Assembly (NCBI GenBank): GCA_018296165.2
Contig: JACKQL020000040.1
Coordinates: forward strand, 422,909-486,908
Direction: 5' to 3'
Length of the DNA: 64,000 nucleotides
Source of the DNA: Termitomyces sp. T153
Taxonomy: Eukaryota; Basidiomycota; Agaricomycetes; Agaricales; Lyophyllaceae
Position 1 is the first letter of the stretch; each line of letters starts with the position of its first letter. The translations under genes were made by a program, and so were the position numbers. Positions 9,831-22,360 of the stretch are shown piece after piece. The notes below the pieces were generated by a model. The model had not been told where the DNA came from. It worked only from the letters and a program-made list of their open reading frames with translations, and made no database searches.

Positions 9831-9934
9831 CAAGCTAGGCCAGCTCACTGGTATATCAAAACCTAAAGAAATCATATCCATGAATGTTGCAGTTTGGCAA
9901 GTATTTAAACATACAAAAGCTAGCCCTGCCTGGG

Positions 9935-12595
9935 CATGTTAGATACTCTGACAGTATGTGATGGCTTCTAGCCCATCTGCCAACTCCCTGTACCTTAATG
10001 TGGAGATCAAGATAACAGACACCCAGCAAGCCTGCAGAGTCAGGGCTCTTCTAGATAGCAGAGCAACAGGACTGTTTTTGAACTCAGAGTTTGTCAAACA
10101 CCATGGCCTGACCATGCAACCCCTCCCCAGGCCCATTCTGGTCTACAATATTGACAGAATGCCCAACAAAGCAGGCACCATTAGCTCCATGGTTGATCTG
10201 GTCCTCCATTATTGGAATCACATGGAGCATGCTGTTTTTGCTGTCACCAGCTTAGGTAGGCAGGACATGATCCTTGGTTTTACATGGCTCTGGGAGCACA
10301 ACCCTGAGGTGGAGTGGACCAAGAAAGAGGTAACCATGAGCAGGTACTCTTGGAAGTGCTCTGCCTGCACTGCTGAGGATAGAGAAGAACACTGGGCTTG
10401 AGTTCAAGAGCACATGGCCATCTATGCATGTTGTGCCAGCTCCCTCCCCTTTGCAGATCTAAACCTTCTGGATTCCCCACCTCTGGCATTCTCTTGTAGA
10501 GAGGCCCTCTATATTACCTTGTAGAGAGGCCCTCTACAAGGATGACCAGAGCAGTGGTGGAGCCCAGGAAGAGGAGCATGAAGAGGAGTTTAGTGGTGTA
10601 CACAAGCCAGAGCTCCCAGACAAAGCAGTAGAAGTAGGAGGCAGGATCTACACTACCACTGTACACTCCCCATCCTCAGTTGCAGAGATCCAGGCTAGTC
10701 AAACCACATCCCAGCAGCTGGCCCAAGTATTTGCAGCTAACACCACCTCCCAAGAGTTCCAAGATGTCATGCCTCCCTACCTCCATGTATTCAAGGACAT
10801 GTTCTCCAAGGCCTTGTTCAACTCACTTTCAGAGTGCAAGTGGTGGGACCATGCCATTGAACTGCTGCCAGATACCACACCCTCCAGCTGCAAGGTCTAC
10901 TCACTAATGCCTAAGGAACAGGATGAACTTGACACCTTTTTGACTGAACATCCAATGAGGCTACAATAACATGCATATCCAGGAAGAATATGAACTCCTC
11001 CTTCTGAATGGAAGCCAACAACTCTGACTTTGCCACTGGGGCCATCCTTTTGCAGCAATCCTTGGAGGATGAGAAGTGGCATCCGGTGGCCTTCTACTCT
11101 AAGAGCCTGAACATGGTGGAGTGGAACTACAAGATCCATGACAAGGAAATGCTGGCCATCATCTAGTTGTTCAAGGAGTGGTGGCACTTTCTGAAAGGCA
11201 TCCAGCACAAGTTCAAGGTCTGGACGGATCACAAAAACCTCAAATACTTCCAGACAGCCAAGAAGCTCAACCACCAACAGGCCTGGTGGTCCCTCTATCT
11301 CACCAACTTTGACTTCTTGTTGCACCACAAGCCCAGCCAGAGCATGGAGAAACAAGACACCCTATTCTGAAGAGCAGACCATGGCATGAAGGAGGGGGAT
11401 AACAGCAACATTGTGCTCCTCCACCCTGAACTGTTTGCAATCTGAGCCATGAAGAGTCTAGCCATTAACAGAGCAGAGGTGGACATCCTCCAGAACATAC
11501 AGTGGGGCAATTGGGATGGTCACCAGGATGAACTTGTTGCACAGGCTGCTCAGATGCTGAAATTGGAGGGTACAACTAGTGCCAAGTTGGTTTACACAGA
11601 CAAATGGGCTCTCTGGGATGGGATCCTGACCTTTAGATATTGTATCTATATGCTCAATGTTCCAGAGCTCCATCAGAAGATTGTAGAGCAACACCATGAC
11701 TCCTGCATTGTGAGGCACCCTGGATATTGGAAAATATTGGAGCTACTATTGCAGAATTACTAGTGGCCCCAGATGTCCTGATATATTGGGTCCTACACTA
11801 GTACATGCAATCTCTGTCTCCAGACCAAGCCTCAATGATGTCTCCTCTATAGACAGCTACATCTACTGCCCATGCCCATAGAACAATGGAGCATGGCTTC
11901 TGTGGACTTCATTGTAGAACTCCCCAACACCTATGGTTACAATGCAATCATGGTGGTAGTGGACCTGTACAGCAAGCAGGTGCACTTCAATCAAACCCAC
12001 ACCACCTGCTCTGCCATGGGTGCTACAAACTTGTACCAGAGGAATGTCTAGAAACTCCACAGCCTCTCCAATGCCTATGCTCTTACCAGTGACCACAATT
12101 TGTGGTGGACTTCACCAGGGAGCTCTACTGACTACTTGGCATGAAGCTTCACACTTCCACTACCTACCACCCACAGTCTGATGGCCAGACTGAACACATA
12201 AACCAGGAGTTGGAGCAATACCTCTGCCTTTTCTGCAACAAGTGCCAGGATGACTGGGATGAACTCCTCCCCAATGCTGAGTTCCAATATAACAACCACA
12301 TTTATGCATCCACCCAATTCTCCCCATTCTTTCTTGACACTGGACAGCACATACACATGGGCTTTGAACTCCAGGCCTGAACCTCAGAGAACAAAGCAGT
12401 AAACAAGTTTGTGGACTGGATGAAGAAGTCACAGGAGGAGGCCCAGACAGCACTGGCAAAGGCAAAAGATAACATGACGCAATACTATGACTGCAGGAGG
12501 ACCCTGGAGCACAAATATCAGCCCAGAGATCAAGTCTACTTAGATGCCTCTGACATTACAGCTACCTGGCCCTTGAAAAAATGTCTCTGGGGCTT
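9935..12595 (+). pseudogene. Ty3/Gypsy retrotransposon copy 1, internally deleted
   Basis: The plus strand carries a 5'-truncated chromovirus-type pol. A retropepsin comes first (about 9958-10310, LLDSRATGLFL, where the usual DSG is DSR). The RT N-terminus follows (10769-10960, PDTTPSSCKVYSLMPKEQ), then RNase H (about 11020-11340, NSDFATGAILLQQS..HDKEMLAII) and integrase (11449-12390, EQHHDSC..HPGYW, SVDFIVELPN, GQTEHINQELEQ). Compared with copy 2, two blocks of RT are missing: one joins at about 10965 and another near 11015. Many in-frame stops and an almost complete lack of CpG show long decay, consistent with C-to-T mutation of methylated CpG. Gag is absent. Confidence 0.85.
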
Positions 12596-12895
12596 GTTCC
12601 AGAACCCTGGAGATCTTTGGAGAACTGCAGAGTTCTCCATATTACCTCACCAATCATTGTTTAGAGTTAGAATTAGCTCTGGCCTGCTGTATAGTAGTTC
12701 CCATGCCTCTGCCATCTGCTGATGTGCTGCACTGAGCAGTGGGGATCCTTAGACTTGTTCTGTTCAGATTTCCCTCTGCTAAGTGATTAGTTACTGATTG
12801 TATTGTCATCTCCTCCACTAACATACTTTGGATTCACCTCTGCTAGCTGTGTGACTCCAATCTGCTGCCCTGGAGGTTGCCCTTGTACATTCTAA
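12596..12895 (+). repeat. Gypsy LTR-like repeat A
   Basis: This block directly follows the copy-1 integrase. It is repeated in the same orientation at about 14,680-14,965, and its first part again near 20,290-20,400. Shared landmarks include GGGGATCCTTAGACTTGTTC and CTGCCCTGGAGGTTGCCCTT. The position after pol suggests a decayed 3' LTR. Confidence 0.6.
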
Positions 12896-14679
12896 ATATA
12901 TGTAGTCAGAATTGAATTGAACAATAACATGAGGGGCACATACACATACATAGGTTGGTTTTCGTAGTGCCAACGCACAGTAGGTATAAAAACCACATAC
13001 AGGCAAGCAACAATGTATGATATGTGAACCTTCATGGTAGTGGTAATGGATAGAGCACAGATTTGTGGTGTTTGTGTATGGAATAGCAATGAACATCCTA
13101 ATTGATTAATTGGATCAAAAGCATATATTGAGTCTATTATACACAAACAGCCTGGGCATCAGAAGACTTTTTCCCTTTTCCTTTGGCCCTGTAGTTGTTA
13201 AGGAAAGGGCTTACTGGTGGACTAACACATTCTACCAAAGTTGGAGTATGCAACACAATAAGAAATTTGACATTGGTAGATATATAGCTATCAAATTGAG
13301 AAAAAAAATTGTAAGGTTATATTCTGAATGCAATGATGTGAAAGGCAAAACTCACAGTTCTCCATTATAAACATAAGAACCAGCAGTATATCCCACTGCA
13401 ACAATGGAATAAAGAGGGATTTAAGTCTTATTACCCTGGTAGGACTGCCAAGATGGCAAGAAATTGAAATCTTGAGGAGTGAAGCAGAAAGGGTGAGTTC
13501 TACCAGATTCAGCAGTATCACTACAGCTATCATAAATTGGGACTGAGATACACAGTTATTAGATGTTATGACAATAGAACAAACAAACCTACCTGTATCC
13601 CCATAGTTAAGAATATAGTTCCACATATTCAAGATGACAATTGGCAGATGTTATGGGAACTTCCATATAAGTAAAGAATCTATTATTTTCAGTGATAGCC
13701 AGCTTCCTAATTCCAGGTGTACCATAACCATTTCCTTCGAATAAGATGATAAGTCAATATACAATCTATCATATATATAAGAGTAAATGCACAATTGCTG
13801 AACTGCATCCCTTTACCCTTAGCCATGGTATTGAAAGACAGTTCAAGGCTGAAACAAGTTCCTTTAGGGTTCAACTTGAAATCTGATTTGGTACACAATA
13901 GAGAGATAGCACAATAAGCTTCTTGATGGAACATGGCAATGGCTGCCCTATGCTGTTTATAGGTATTTGGAGAATAATCAATCTTGACAAACAAGTTGAT
14001 AAGATGAGAGGCAGTAATAACACCACACAAAATAAAGGTGCAGAAAGAGCCCTTGCCATTGATAGCAAGGCAGTTTGACTTGTTGACAAGAATGGCAGGG
14101 TCAATGCAGCTAGGGTTTACATAGAAACCATGATGCTCAAAAAGCATACTAGAAAATAAAGACCTAATCAAAAAAATAATGAACATAAAATTTTGTCAAC
14201 ATAAGTTACTCATGTGACATTTTCTTCAGACATAACTTCAGCAATGGCACCAATCTTGGCATGACATTGCTGTCCATCACTGTTTTTACAATCATACCCA
14301 TAAGGTCTGATATGATATAACTAACTGTATATGTAATTTATATAAAGTAAGGAAAATGCACTAGAGAAGGGACTTGCCTGAGATGGGGAAGACTGTTGTA
14401 GGCACCATCCATCAAAGGATCCTGGATGCTGGGCTGCATGACTTGAGTATTGACAATCACTCTGGTAGGGTCATGTGGATAGGCAGAACCTTGAAAAGTA
14501 AGTTAGAAATGTAAATTATCAATAATGGGGCCAGTATTGTCATGGTTCACTATAAGGGCAACCTCTGGGGCAGCAAATTTTAATCACCTAGCAGATGGGA
14601 ATTCAAAATAAACAAGTCTAAGGATCCCTGCTGCTTGGTGCAGCACATCAGTAGGTAGCAGAGGCATGGGAACAACTGT
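12896..14679. other. AT-rich transposon-like filler between LTR-like repeats
   Basis: This CpG-poor stretch lies between two direct LTR-like repeats. Minus-strand open stretches at 13632-13291 and 14186-13707 have no motif I recognise. It is probably remnant transposon DNA; I see no host gene. Confidence 0.45.
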
Positions 14680-14965
14680 ACAGACCTGGAGGCCTACAAA
14701 ACTTTCTGTATTACCTCACTGGTCATCTTCCTAGGGTTAGGGCTAGCTCTGGCCTTCTGTACAGTTGTTCCTATGCCTCTGCTGCCCACCATGTGCCACA
14801 GCAAGCAGTGGGGATCCTTAGACTTGTTCTCTTTGGATTTTCCTCTGCTAGGTATTTAGTTACTGCTTGTACCTTTGTCTACTTGCTAATATACTTTGGA
14901 TTCCCCTCTGCTAGCTGCATGACTCAGATCTGCTGCCCTGGAGGTTGCCCTTACAGCAGAACAAG
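14680..14965 (+). repeat. Gypsy LTR-like repeat B (probable 5' LTR of copy 2)
   Basis: It matches 12596-12895 by eye over most of its length and lies about 90 bp upstream of the gag start of copy 2. That fits a decayed 5' LTR. Confidence 0.6.
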
Positions 14966-15056
14966 TCTCCTAAAACTGGAAGCCCCTCATAGCTGCAGGG
15001 AACCTCTGAGCTTCTATCTGTCACTTCTTCACCAGGATTAAGCACTGAAGAGTTTT

Positions 15057-16110
15057 ATGTCCCAGCCTGCCAACCCAGACACCCCTGCAGAGGCTCCAGC
15101 CCCACAGGACAAAGCCTGGACCTGCTTGCTACACCTAGAAAACCAGGTGCAACTCATGCAATCATCTCTTACCCACCATACAACCAAACTCTCCACCCTC
15201 TGTTAAACCACAGATCTTATCTCCCAGTTGCTCCAGGCATTGCTTGAGTGCCTGCTCCCTACCTGTGCACCTCCCCTGGTCATAGAACCTACCCTGACCA
15301 CTTCTGTATCTGTCTCCACAGCTCTGGTGACCCTACAACCATAAATTCCACACCCTGCACTTTCAGATGCATACAATGGTGCTTGCTCCAGCAGAGAACA
15401 TTTCCTCCAGTCCTGCCTCACCTACATCCACCTCAGCAGAGATGCCTTTGACTCTGACACATTGAAAATAGCCTGGGTACTGTCACATGAAGAATGGATG
15501 TGCCTCTACCTACATGTTGCAAGTCTTCCATTGCCCTGGAGGTGTGGGCAGTTTCCTGGACTGGGCTCTCTTCAAGAAGGACTTCTGGGCAGAGTTTTTT
15601 CTGCTTGACCCTGCCAAAACTGCTGTCTTGACACTACATGACCAGGAGCAATATGGGCAAGGGAAGCAAACCCTGGACAAGTACATTGACTCTTTCTGGG
15701 CACTGGTTGAGCAAGCTGCCTACTCCAACAGCCTTCAGTTATGCCTCATGTTCCAGAATGGCCTGCACTCTGTGCTGGTGGAATGCATTGACAATCTTGT
15801 AGTGGGCCACCCAGACAATGAAAGGATCACTTCATGGTACAAGGTAGCCTGGGATTAGTGGCAACTCATGAAGATTTGATGGGAGCTCCACTGCATGCAT
15901 CCCACACTGCACCCTGCACTGGTCACCAACCTCCAATACTCCATGCCTGCTTGCCCAGCACCTGTCCCCTCTCCAACTGTCCCCACACTGCACCCCTTGC
16001 CACCAGACATTCCTATGGATGTGGATGCAACCCAACAGCTCCATGCTATGCTGTTACTGTGTTGGAGATGCAAGAAGCCTAGGCATTTTGCATGACACTG
16101 CCCCTTGGGT
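15057..16110 (+). pseudogene. Gypsy copy 2 gag with zinc knuckle
   Basis: The frame begins MSQPANPDTPAEAPAPQDKA at 15057 and is soon broken. The best-preserved part, 15487-15858, is the retrotransposon gag core (FKKDFWAEFFLLDPAKTA, QGKQTLDKYIDSFWALVEQA). A CCHC knuckle follows near 16056-16100 (CWRCKKPRHFA, then a stop, then HC). Gag would package the element RNA. Stops and CpG loss make it non-functional. Confidence 0.8.
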
Positions 16111-16499
16111 CTGGAAGTGTGTTACCTCTCCATGGCAAAGTAGGAGTAACTCCTCCTGCAACTGCTGGCTGCAAAGGACACTGCTGGAGATCCACCACCA
16201 GATGAGCCAACACCAGAGTTGACCTTGGAGGAGATCAGTGCTTGCATGTCACCCCTGGAACTGGAGGAGGATTTTTAGTCAAGCAACAGATGAGGTGTAC
16301 ACCTCTATCACTGAGTACTAACAGGTTCTCATGTCTGTTGCTAGAAAATGAAATTGCCTTTTCTGATGCCCCTCACTCTGAGACAGGAGAACCTCAATGT
16401 TCCTCTCTAGATGTACAAATACCAACTCCAGAACCTCAGCCAAGTTCCCCAACACCAGTCAGGGTCTGCTGGTGCTGCCCTGCCTGAGTGCACCAAATG

Positions 16500-16920
16500 C
16501 CCCAGCAGTATGTAATGGCTTCAGGCCTGTCTGCCAACTCCCTGCACCTTGACATGGAGATAGAGACCACAGACACCCAGCAAACCTGCAGAATCACTGC
16601 TCCTAGATAGTCAAGTGATGGGACTGTTCATGGACTTGGAGTTTGTCAAGTGCTATAGCCTGATCATGCAGCCACTCCCCAAGCCCATTCCAGTCTGCAA
16701 CATTGATGGAATGCCTAACAAAGCAGGTGCCATCAGCTCCATAGTGGACCTCATCCTCCATTATCAAAATCATGCAGAGCATGCAGTCCTTGCCATCATC
16801 AGCTTGGGCAAACAGAACATGATCCTTGGCTTCAAATGACTCCATAAGCACAACTCCAAGGTGCCCTTGGAGGTGCTCTGCCTGTGCCACCAAGGCCAAG
16901 AAAGAACACTGAGTTGAATC
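16500..16920 (+). pseudogene. Gypsy copy 2 retropepsin
   Basis: This segment aligns by eye with 9958-10310 of copy 1 (VMASGLSANSL-like start; MGLFMDLEFVKCYSLIMQPLPKPIPV). The catalytic LLDSGA segment is split by a frameshift and stop near 16605, and a further stop follows GFK at 16837. It is a decayed aspartic protease domain between gag and RT. Confidence 0.75.
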
Positions 16921-17100
16921 TCCCACTTCTGGCATCCCTCCATTGAGAGGCCCTCTACAAAGACAACTGGAGTAGTGGTAGAGCCCTGGAGGAGGAAGGC
17001 AGAGATGAGTTTGGTAGTGTACATGAACCAGAGCTCCCAGAGGAAGCAGTAGAGCTAGGGGACCAGATTTACACCACTGCCTTATGTCCACTGCCCTCTG

Positions 17101-18480
17101 TTGTGGAAATCTGTGCTAGCCAGACCACATCCCAGCAGCTGGCCCAGGCATTTGTGGCTAACTCTGTGCCCCAGGAGTTCCAGAACATTGTACCCTCCTA
17201 CTTCCATGCATTTAAGCACATGTTCTCCAAGGCCTTGTTCAACTCACTTTCAGAGCACAAGCAGTGGGACCATGCCATCGAGCTATTGCCTGACTCTATA
17301 CCCACCAGCTGTAAGGTCTACCCATTAGTGCCTAGGGAGCAGGACAAACTCAGTGCCTTCCTGCAAGAGAATCTGGACTCTGGTTGCATATGCCCTTCCA
17401 AATCTCTGATGGCTTCCCCAGTCTTCTTCATCAAGAAGAAGGATAGCTTGCTTCAACTGGTTCAGGATTACTGGGTTCTCAACACCATGACTGTGAAGAA
17501 CTGCTACCCCCTCCCCCTCATCTCTGAGCTCATCAACAACCTCCAGGGTGTGTGATACTTTCACTAAACTGAATGTCCAGTGGGGCTACAACAATGTGCA
17601 TATCCAGGAGGGAGACAAATGGAAGGCTGCCTTCTGGACCAACTGGAGACTATTTGAACCTCTTGTTATGTTCTTTGGACTCACTAACAGCTCAGCCACC
17701 TTTCAGACAATGATGAACAACATCTTTTGAGACCTCATTGCAGAGGGTGTAGTGTGATACCTTGACAACATGCTCATCTACACTAAAATGCTGGAAGAAC
17801 ACTGCTGTATCACCTGCCTTATCTTAGAACATTTCTGCCAGCACTAGCTCTACCTCAACCTGGAGAAGTGTGAGTTTGAGCAGATCCAGATTGAGTATCT
17901 TGGTCTGATCATCTCACATGGAGCTGTGGATATGGACCCAATGAAGGTAGCAAGCATGGTGGAGTGGTCAGAGCCCAAGAAAAGAAGGAGGTGCAGGTGT
18001 TCCTAGGCTTTGTGAACTTCTACTGGAGATTCATCCAGGACTTCTTGTATCACACCCACCTGCTATTTGACCTCACCAGGAAGGACATTGTGTGGAGTTG
18101 GGGGCCTCTGGAGTAGATGGCCTTTGACACCCTCAAGTGTGCTATGACTTTGGGACCTGTCCTCCTTTTCCCAGACAATAACCACCTCTTCTAAGTAGAA
18201 GCTGACAGCTCTAACTTTGCCACTGGAGCCATTCTTTTGCAGCAGTCCCCAGAGGATGGGAAGTGGCATCCAGTGGCCTTCTACTCCAAAAGCTTGAATG
18301 CAGTAGAGCAGAACTACAAGATCCATGACAAGGAGATGCTGGCCATTATCCAGTTGTTTGAGGAGTGGTGGGACTTCCTGGAAGGTGTGCAGCATAAGTT
18401 TGAGGTCTGGATGGATTACAAGAACCTCAAATACTTCTGGACAGCCAAGAAGCTCAACTACTGATAGGCCTGATAGTCCC
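17101..18480 (+). pseudogene. Gypsy copy 2 reverse transcriptase and RNase H
   Basis: The RT starts with PDSIPTSCKVYPLVPREQ and MASPVFFIKKKDSLLQLVQD, continues with LFEPLVMFFGLTNSSATFQTMMN (17548-17730), and reaches the active-site region near 17755. There the expected VYLDDMLI reads with a stop and LDNMLI, so the second catalytic Asp is Asn. Thumb and connection (FLGFVNFYWRFIQDF) follow, then RNase H (18190-18464: NFATGAILLQQSPEDGKWHPVAFYSKSL, HDKEMLAII). Frameshifts and stops interrupt it repeatedly. This copy retains the RT blocks lost in copy 1. Confidence 0.85.
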
Positions 18481-18639
18481 TCTACCTAGCCAATTTTAAC
18501 TTCTTGCTGCACCATAAGCTTGGCTGAAGTATGGGGAAACCAGATGCCCTGTCCCAGAGAGCAGACCATGGCACTGGAGAACACAACAGCAACATCATGC
18601 TCTTCCAGCCTGAACTGTTTGCAATATAAGCCATGGAAG

Positions 18640-19600
18640 GTCTAGCTATTGAGGGAGCAGAGGTAGACATCCTCTGGAACATCTGGCAGGGCAACCAGAA
18701 TGGTCAGCAGGAAGAACTCATTGCTCAGGCAGCCAGGGCACTGAAATTGGGATGTACCACTGGTGCCTAATTGGTCCATGCAGACCAATGGGCTCTCTAG
18801 AATGGAATTTGACTTTTAGGGATTGTATATATGTGGCCAATGTTCTGGAGCTCTGTTAGAGGATTGGAGAGCAACACCATGACTGCTGCATTGCTGGGCA
18901 CTCCAGACATTGGAAAACATTGGAGCTGGTATTGTGGAATTACTGGTGGCCCCAGATGTCCCAGTATATTAGGTCCTACACTAATACATGCAATCTCTGT
19001 CTCTGGACCAAGCCCCAGTGCTGCCTCCTCTCTGAGATAGCTACACCCATTGCCCATGCCTACAGAGCAATGGAGTGTTGCCTCTGTGGACTTCATTGTA
19101 GAGCTGCCCAATGCCCATAGTTACAACACAATTATAGTAGTAGTGGGCCTGTATGGCAAGCAAGCACACTTCATTTTGACTCACATCACCTGCTCTGCCA
19201 TGAGCACTGCAAACCTGTACCAGAGGAATATCTGGAAGGTCCACGGCCTCTCTGATGCCTACATCTTGGACTGGGGGCTGCAATTTGTAGTGGACTTCAC
19301 CAGAAAACTCTACTGACTACTTGATGTGAAGCTTCACACCTTCACTGCCTACTACCCACAGTCTAATGGCCAGACCAAACATGTAAACCAGGAGTTGGAG
19401 CAGTAGCTCCACCTCTTCTGCAACAAGCACCAGGATGACTGGGACAAACTCCTCCTCAATGCTGAGTTCCAATACAACAACCACATTCACGCTTCCACCC
19501 TATTCTCCCCATTCTTCCTTGACACTGGATGACACCTGTGCATGGGCTTTGAACCCTGGGCCCAGCTCTTGGAGAATGAAGCAGTAAACAAGTTTGTGGA
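18640..19600 (+). pseudogene. Gypsy copy 2 integrase
   Basis: The HHCC zinc domain is visible around 18860-19015 (EQHHD..H..HW, then CNLCLWTK). The catalytic core at 19050-19500 includes SVDFIVELPN and LDWGLQFVVDFTRKLY. The catalytic Glu in the family motif GQTERVNQELEQ is Lys here (GQTKHVNQELEQ), and several stops interrupt the frame. The domain would insert element cDNA; this copy cannot. Confidence 0.8.
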
Positions 19601-20009
19601 CTAGATGAAGAAGTCACAGGAGGAGGCCTGAGCAGTGCTGGCAAAGGCAAAGGACAATATAGCACAATACTACAACTGCAGAAGGACCCCAGAGCACAAA
19701 TACCAGCCCAGGGATTGAGTCTACCTGGATGCCTCAGACATTACAACTACCCAACCTTTGAAAAAGCTGTCACACCACTAACTGAGACCTTTCACAGTGG
19801 AATGACAGGTAGGGCTCCTAGCCTACTGACTCCAGCTCCCTGCAGGGATGCACCAGCTTCACCTGGTGTTTAATGTGGTCAAATTGACTCTAGCCCTAAG
19901 GAACTCTATTTTGGGACAACATCCACTGTCCCCACCACTTCCAGTAGTGGTCAACAGTAACAAGGAGTATGAGGTGGAGGAAATCCTGGATAGTTGTTTA
20001 TTCTGGTGA

Positions 20010-20207
20010 TGACTATAATATAAGGTGAAGTGGAAGGGCTATGGGATTGAGGACATCTCCTGGAAACCATGGGAGATCATGCATGCCTTGGGGCTCATTG
20101 AGGAGTTCTACAGAAAGCACCCAGATGCTCTGCATGCCATACAAGGAATCTATCCTATTTCACCAGTGGACAGAGCAATCAGGGACTTTTTCTACTCTGC
20201 ACATTGA
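20010..20207 (+). pseudogene. Chromodomain at the end of Gypsy copy 2
   Basis: The segment EVEEILDS..KVKWKGYGIEDISWKPWEIMHA and EFYRKHPDA is a chromodomain of the chromovirus type, which directs integration to methylated-histone chromatin. It marks the end of pol and assigns both Gypsy copies to the chromoviruses. Confidence 0.85.
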
Positions 20208-21039
20208 AACACTACATGCTAGAAGGGCAAGTGATGTCTGGGGACTTCCATTTCCAACCTCTGCAACTTGTTACAGCATCTCTGCAACTTGTTCAACATT
20301 GCTGGGGCTTGTTCCAGAACCCCAGAGATTTCTGGAGACTCACAGAACTTTCCATATTACCTCACTGATCATCTTTCCAGGATTAGGGAACAAGTTGCAA
20401 AGGTTGGAAATGGAAGTCCCTTGACACTTCTATTCCTATATTTACAACCCCATACATTCATAACTAACTCCAGACTTGTCCTATGCTCAGGCCTGGACCC
20501 ATCAACATTATTTGATGCCCCATTAAACTCTGGTCCCACCCCCAGTGCTTGTGAAACCTCCATTGCTCCACATTCACAGAATCCACCCCTGGACTTGTAC
20601 CTGACACATTCCCAAGCTTGGCCCTTGTTGTACCTTGTCTTAGACTTCCCTGGACCTCCCAGACTTGCTCAGACTGCCTCCCTTAACTCATCCTCACAAG
20701 TATCTGATGTCTAGACCTCCCCAGAATGCTAGGTTATAAGTGCAGGACATTGTGTCAGCCTAGTAAGGACTCACCCTGTTAAGCTGAGCCCCCATGATCA
20801 GTGGAACCTGACATCCATGCCCTGGTTGAGGAGATCCACACCAGACTGAACCCCTGACAATTGGAGGACCCATTGTACCTGGCCCACTCCTTCCACACAC
20901 AACAGGAGAACCCACCAGAACTTTGAATAAAGTCCCAGCCCCCATCCCCTGCCAGCACAAAGAACTAAATGCCGTGTCTGATATTCTGAGGTCCCTCAAC
21001 CCCGCTGGAGGCCTCTTTGACCAACCCGCTGCCCACACT
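20208..21039. other. Decayed LTR tail and unassigned CpG-poor DNA
   Basis: The part near 20,290-20,400 repeats the start of LTR-like blocks A and B (CTTGTTCCAGAACCC, CCATATTACCTCAC), so a truncated 3' LTR is present. From 20,420 to 21,039 I recognise nothing. Low CpG content ends at about 21,000, close to where the palindrome's left arm begins. Confidence 0.5.
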
Positions 21040-22360
21040 CAGAATTCCTGCTGTTTGCAGAATCAGTGAATACTCTAATGACTCCTTCCTTTGAGTTCCA
21101 GATTATACCTCACGGCCAGACTTGTCTCAATAAGAAGTTCCCCCAATTGATTCTCAAATGACTACTGAGAGATCAATACATAACCAGAGAATTAGAACTC
21201 TCATAGGGTACATTGAATGTAGTTTGCTTGTGATCATATACTGACTTGGGGGTGAAGATAAGGATGTGAGTCCATCGCTAGAATATCATATATAGGGAAC
21301 TAATGCTAACTCTATCTTCATAAAGAAGGAATGTTGGTAAGTTCTTCATCAAGAATGCATGACTCGTCTTTGCTAAGTCTATGGTCCAGTAGCGTCACCA
21401 CTGGAGAAAAACTGTGATTTTTCCCAACTTTCCTGCACCAACCATGACATACTTACATGTTCTATTGACGCAGGAAAATGTCTTCGAATTCCCAGATGCA
21501 AGGAGGATACGCGCTCTCGAAAAAATAGCCACGGGCTGTTGTAACGCAATCGACACAAGAAAAAGACACAGGATAGATGCCGCAATTTCGATCCTTGTAA
21601 AATGCGTCTGCGGTAAACTGGTATAACGAGAGAAATGTGTCAACTGAGGTTTCAAGGGACAGCATACAGCTGGGGGAAAGGATATCAGTCCTTTACCGGG
21701 AATAAACCCTCGCGTACCATGAGAGGATGGTGTTCTGGTCGATAAGTAGCGCATCCAAACTCGACGGTCACATTGACTGCGGCCTTGCATTGAGGAATGT
21801 ATTTTACGAGGACCCCGCGAAGACTCATCTCGATTCTGATGCGTGCTGCAGCAAAGTAGATGTCATCGGGCCTCGTCTCATGCGGGCTCGACCTCACGAA
21901 CTTAGGGTCAAAATCAAAACGACGCCGAGCACAAGGGAAGGATAGGACATCATCATTATCTTCATCATTCGCGTCGTCACCCTGACCCTCGTCTTCAGAA
22001 TCGCTTCGTTCTTGACGTTGCCTGGTGTATACCGGAATAGCTCCTGCTGGAATTCAGGGAATGCAAAATATGACTTGGTTTTAGTGTGAGCATCTCCTAG
22101 TGACCCGACTGCTGGAAGAAACGGCCCAGAAAATGTTCTGAGTGAAGGTATTAAAGACTGTAGACCTTACTCCGAGCGACCTGACGAGCAGCGACACTCT
22201 GATCCGGGATGCACTGCAGTGCAATCTTGCCGTCAACATGAAGTATCGCTGCAGCTAACGTCATCTATGTATGTGAACTTGGTCTGGCTTTCAAAGGAAG
22301 ATCAAATTATTCCTTCAAACATGCGAGTGTTTGAGTAGAACAGGTATTCTCGTAATTATA
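21040..22360. other. Outer block of left arm, no gene recognised
   Basis: Positions 21,040-22,180 match the reverse complement of about 55,165-56,330 with many substitutions and small indels. Positions 22,181-22,265 have no partner in the right arm, where 1.2 kb of ZF2-derived sequence lies instead. No convincing coding region is seen. Confidence 0.6.

Noticed and set aside
10519..10540. CTTGTAGAG..CTCTACAAG inverted repeat next to a small duplication in Gypsy copy 1
   Set aside because: Short, in a decayed element, without a plausible function.
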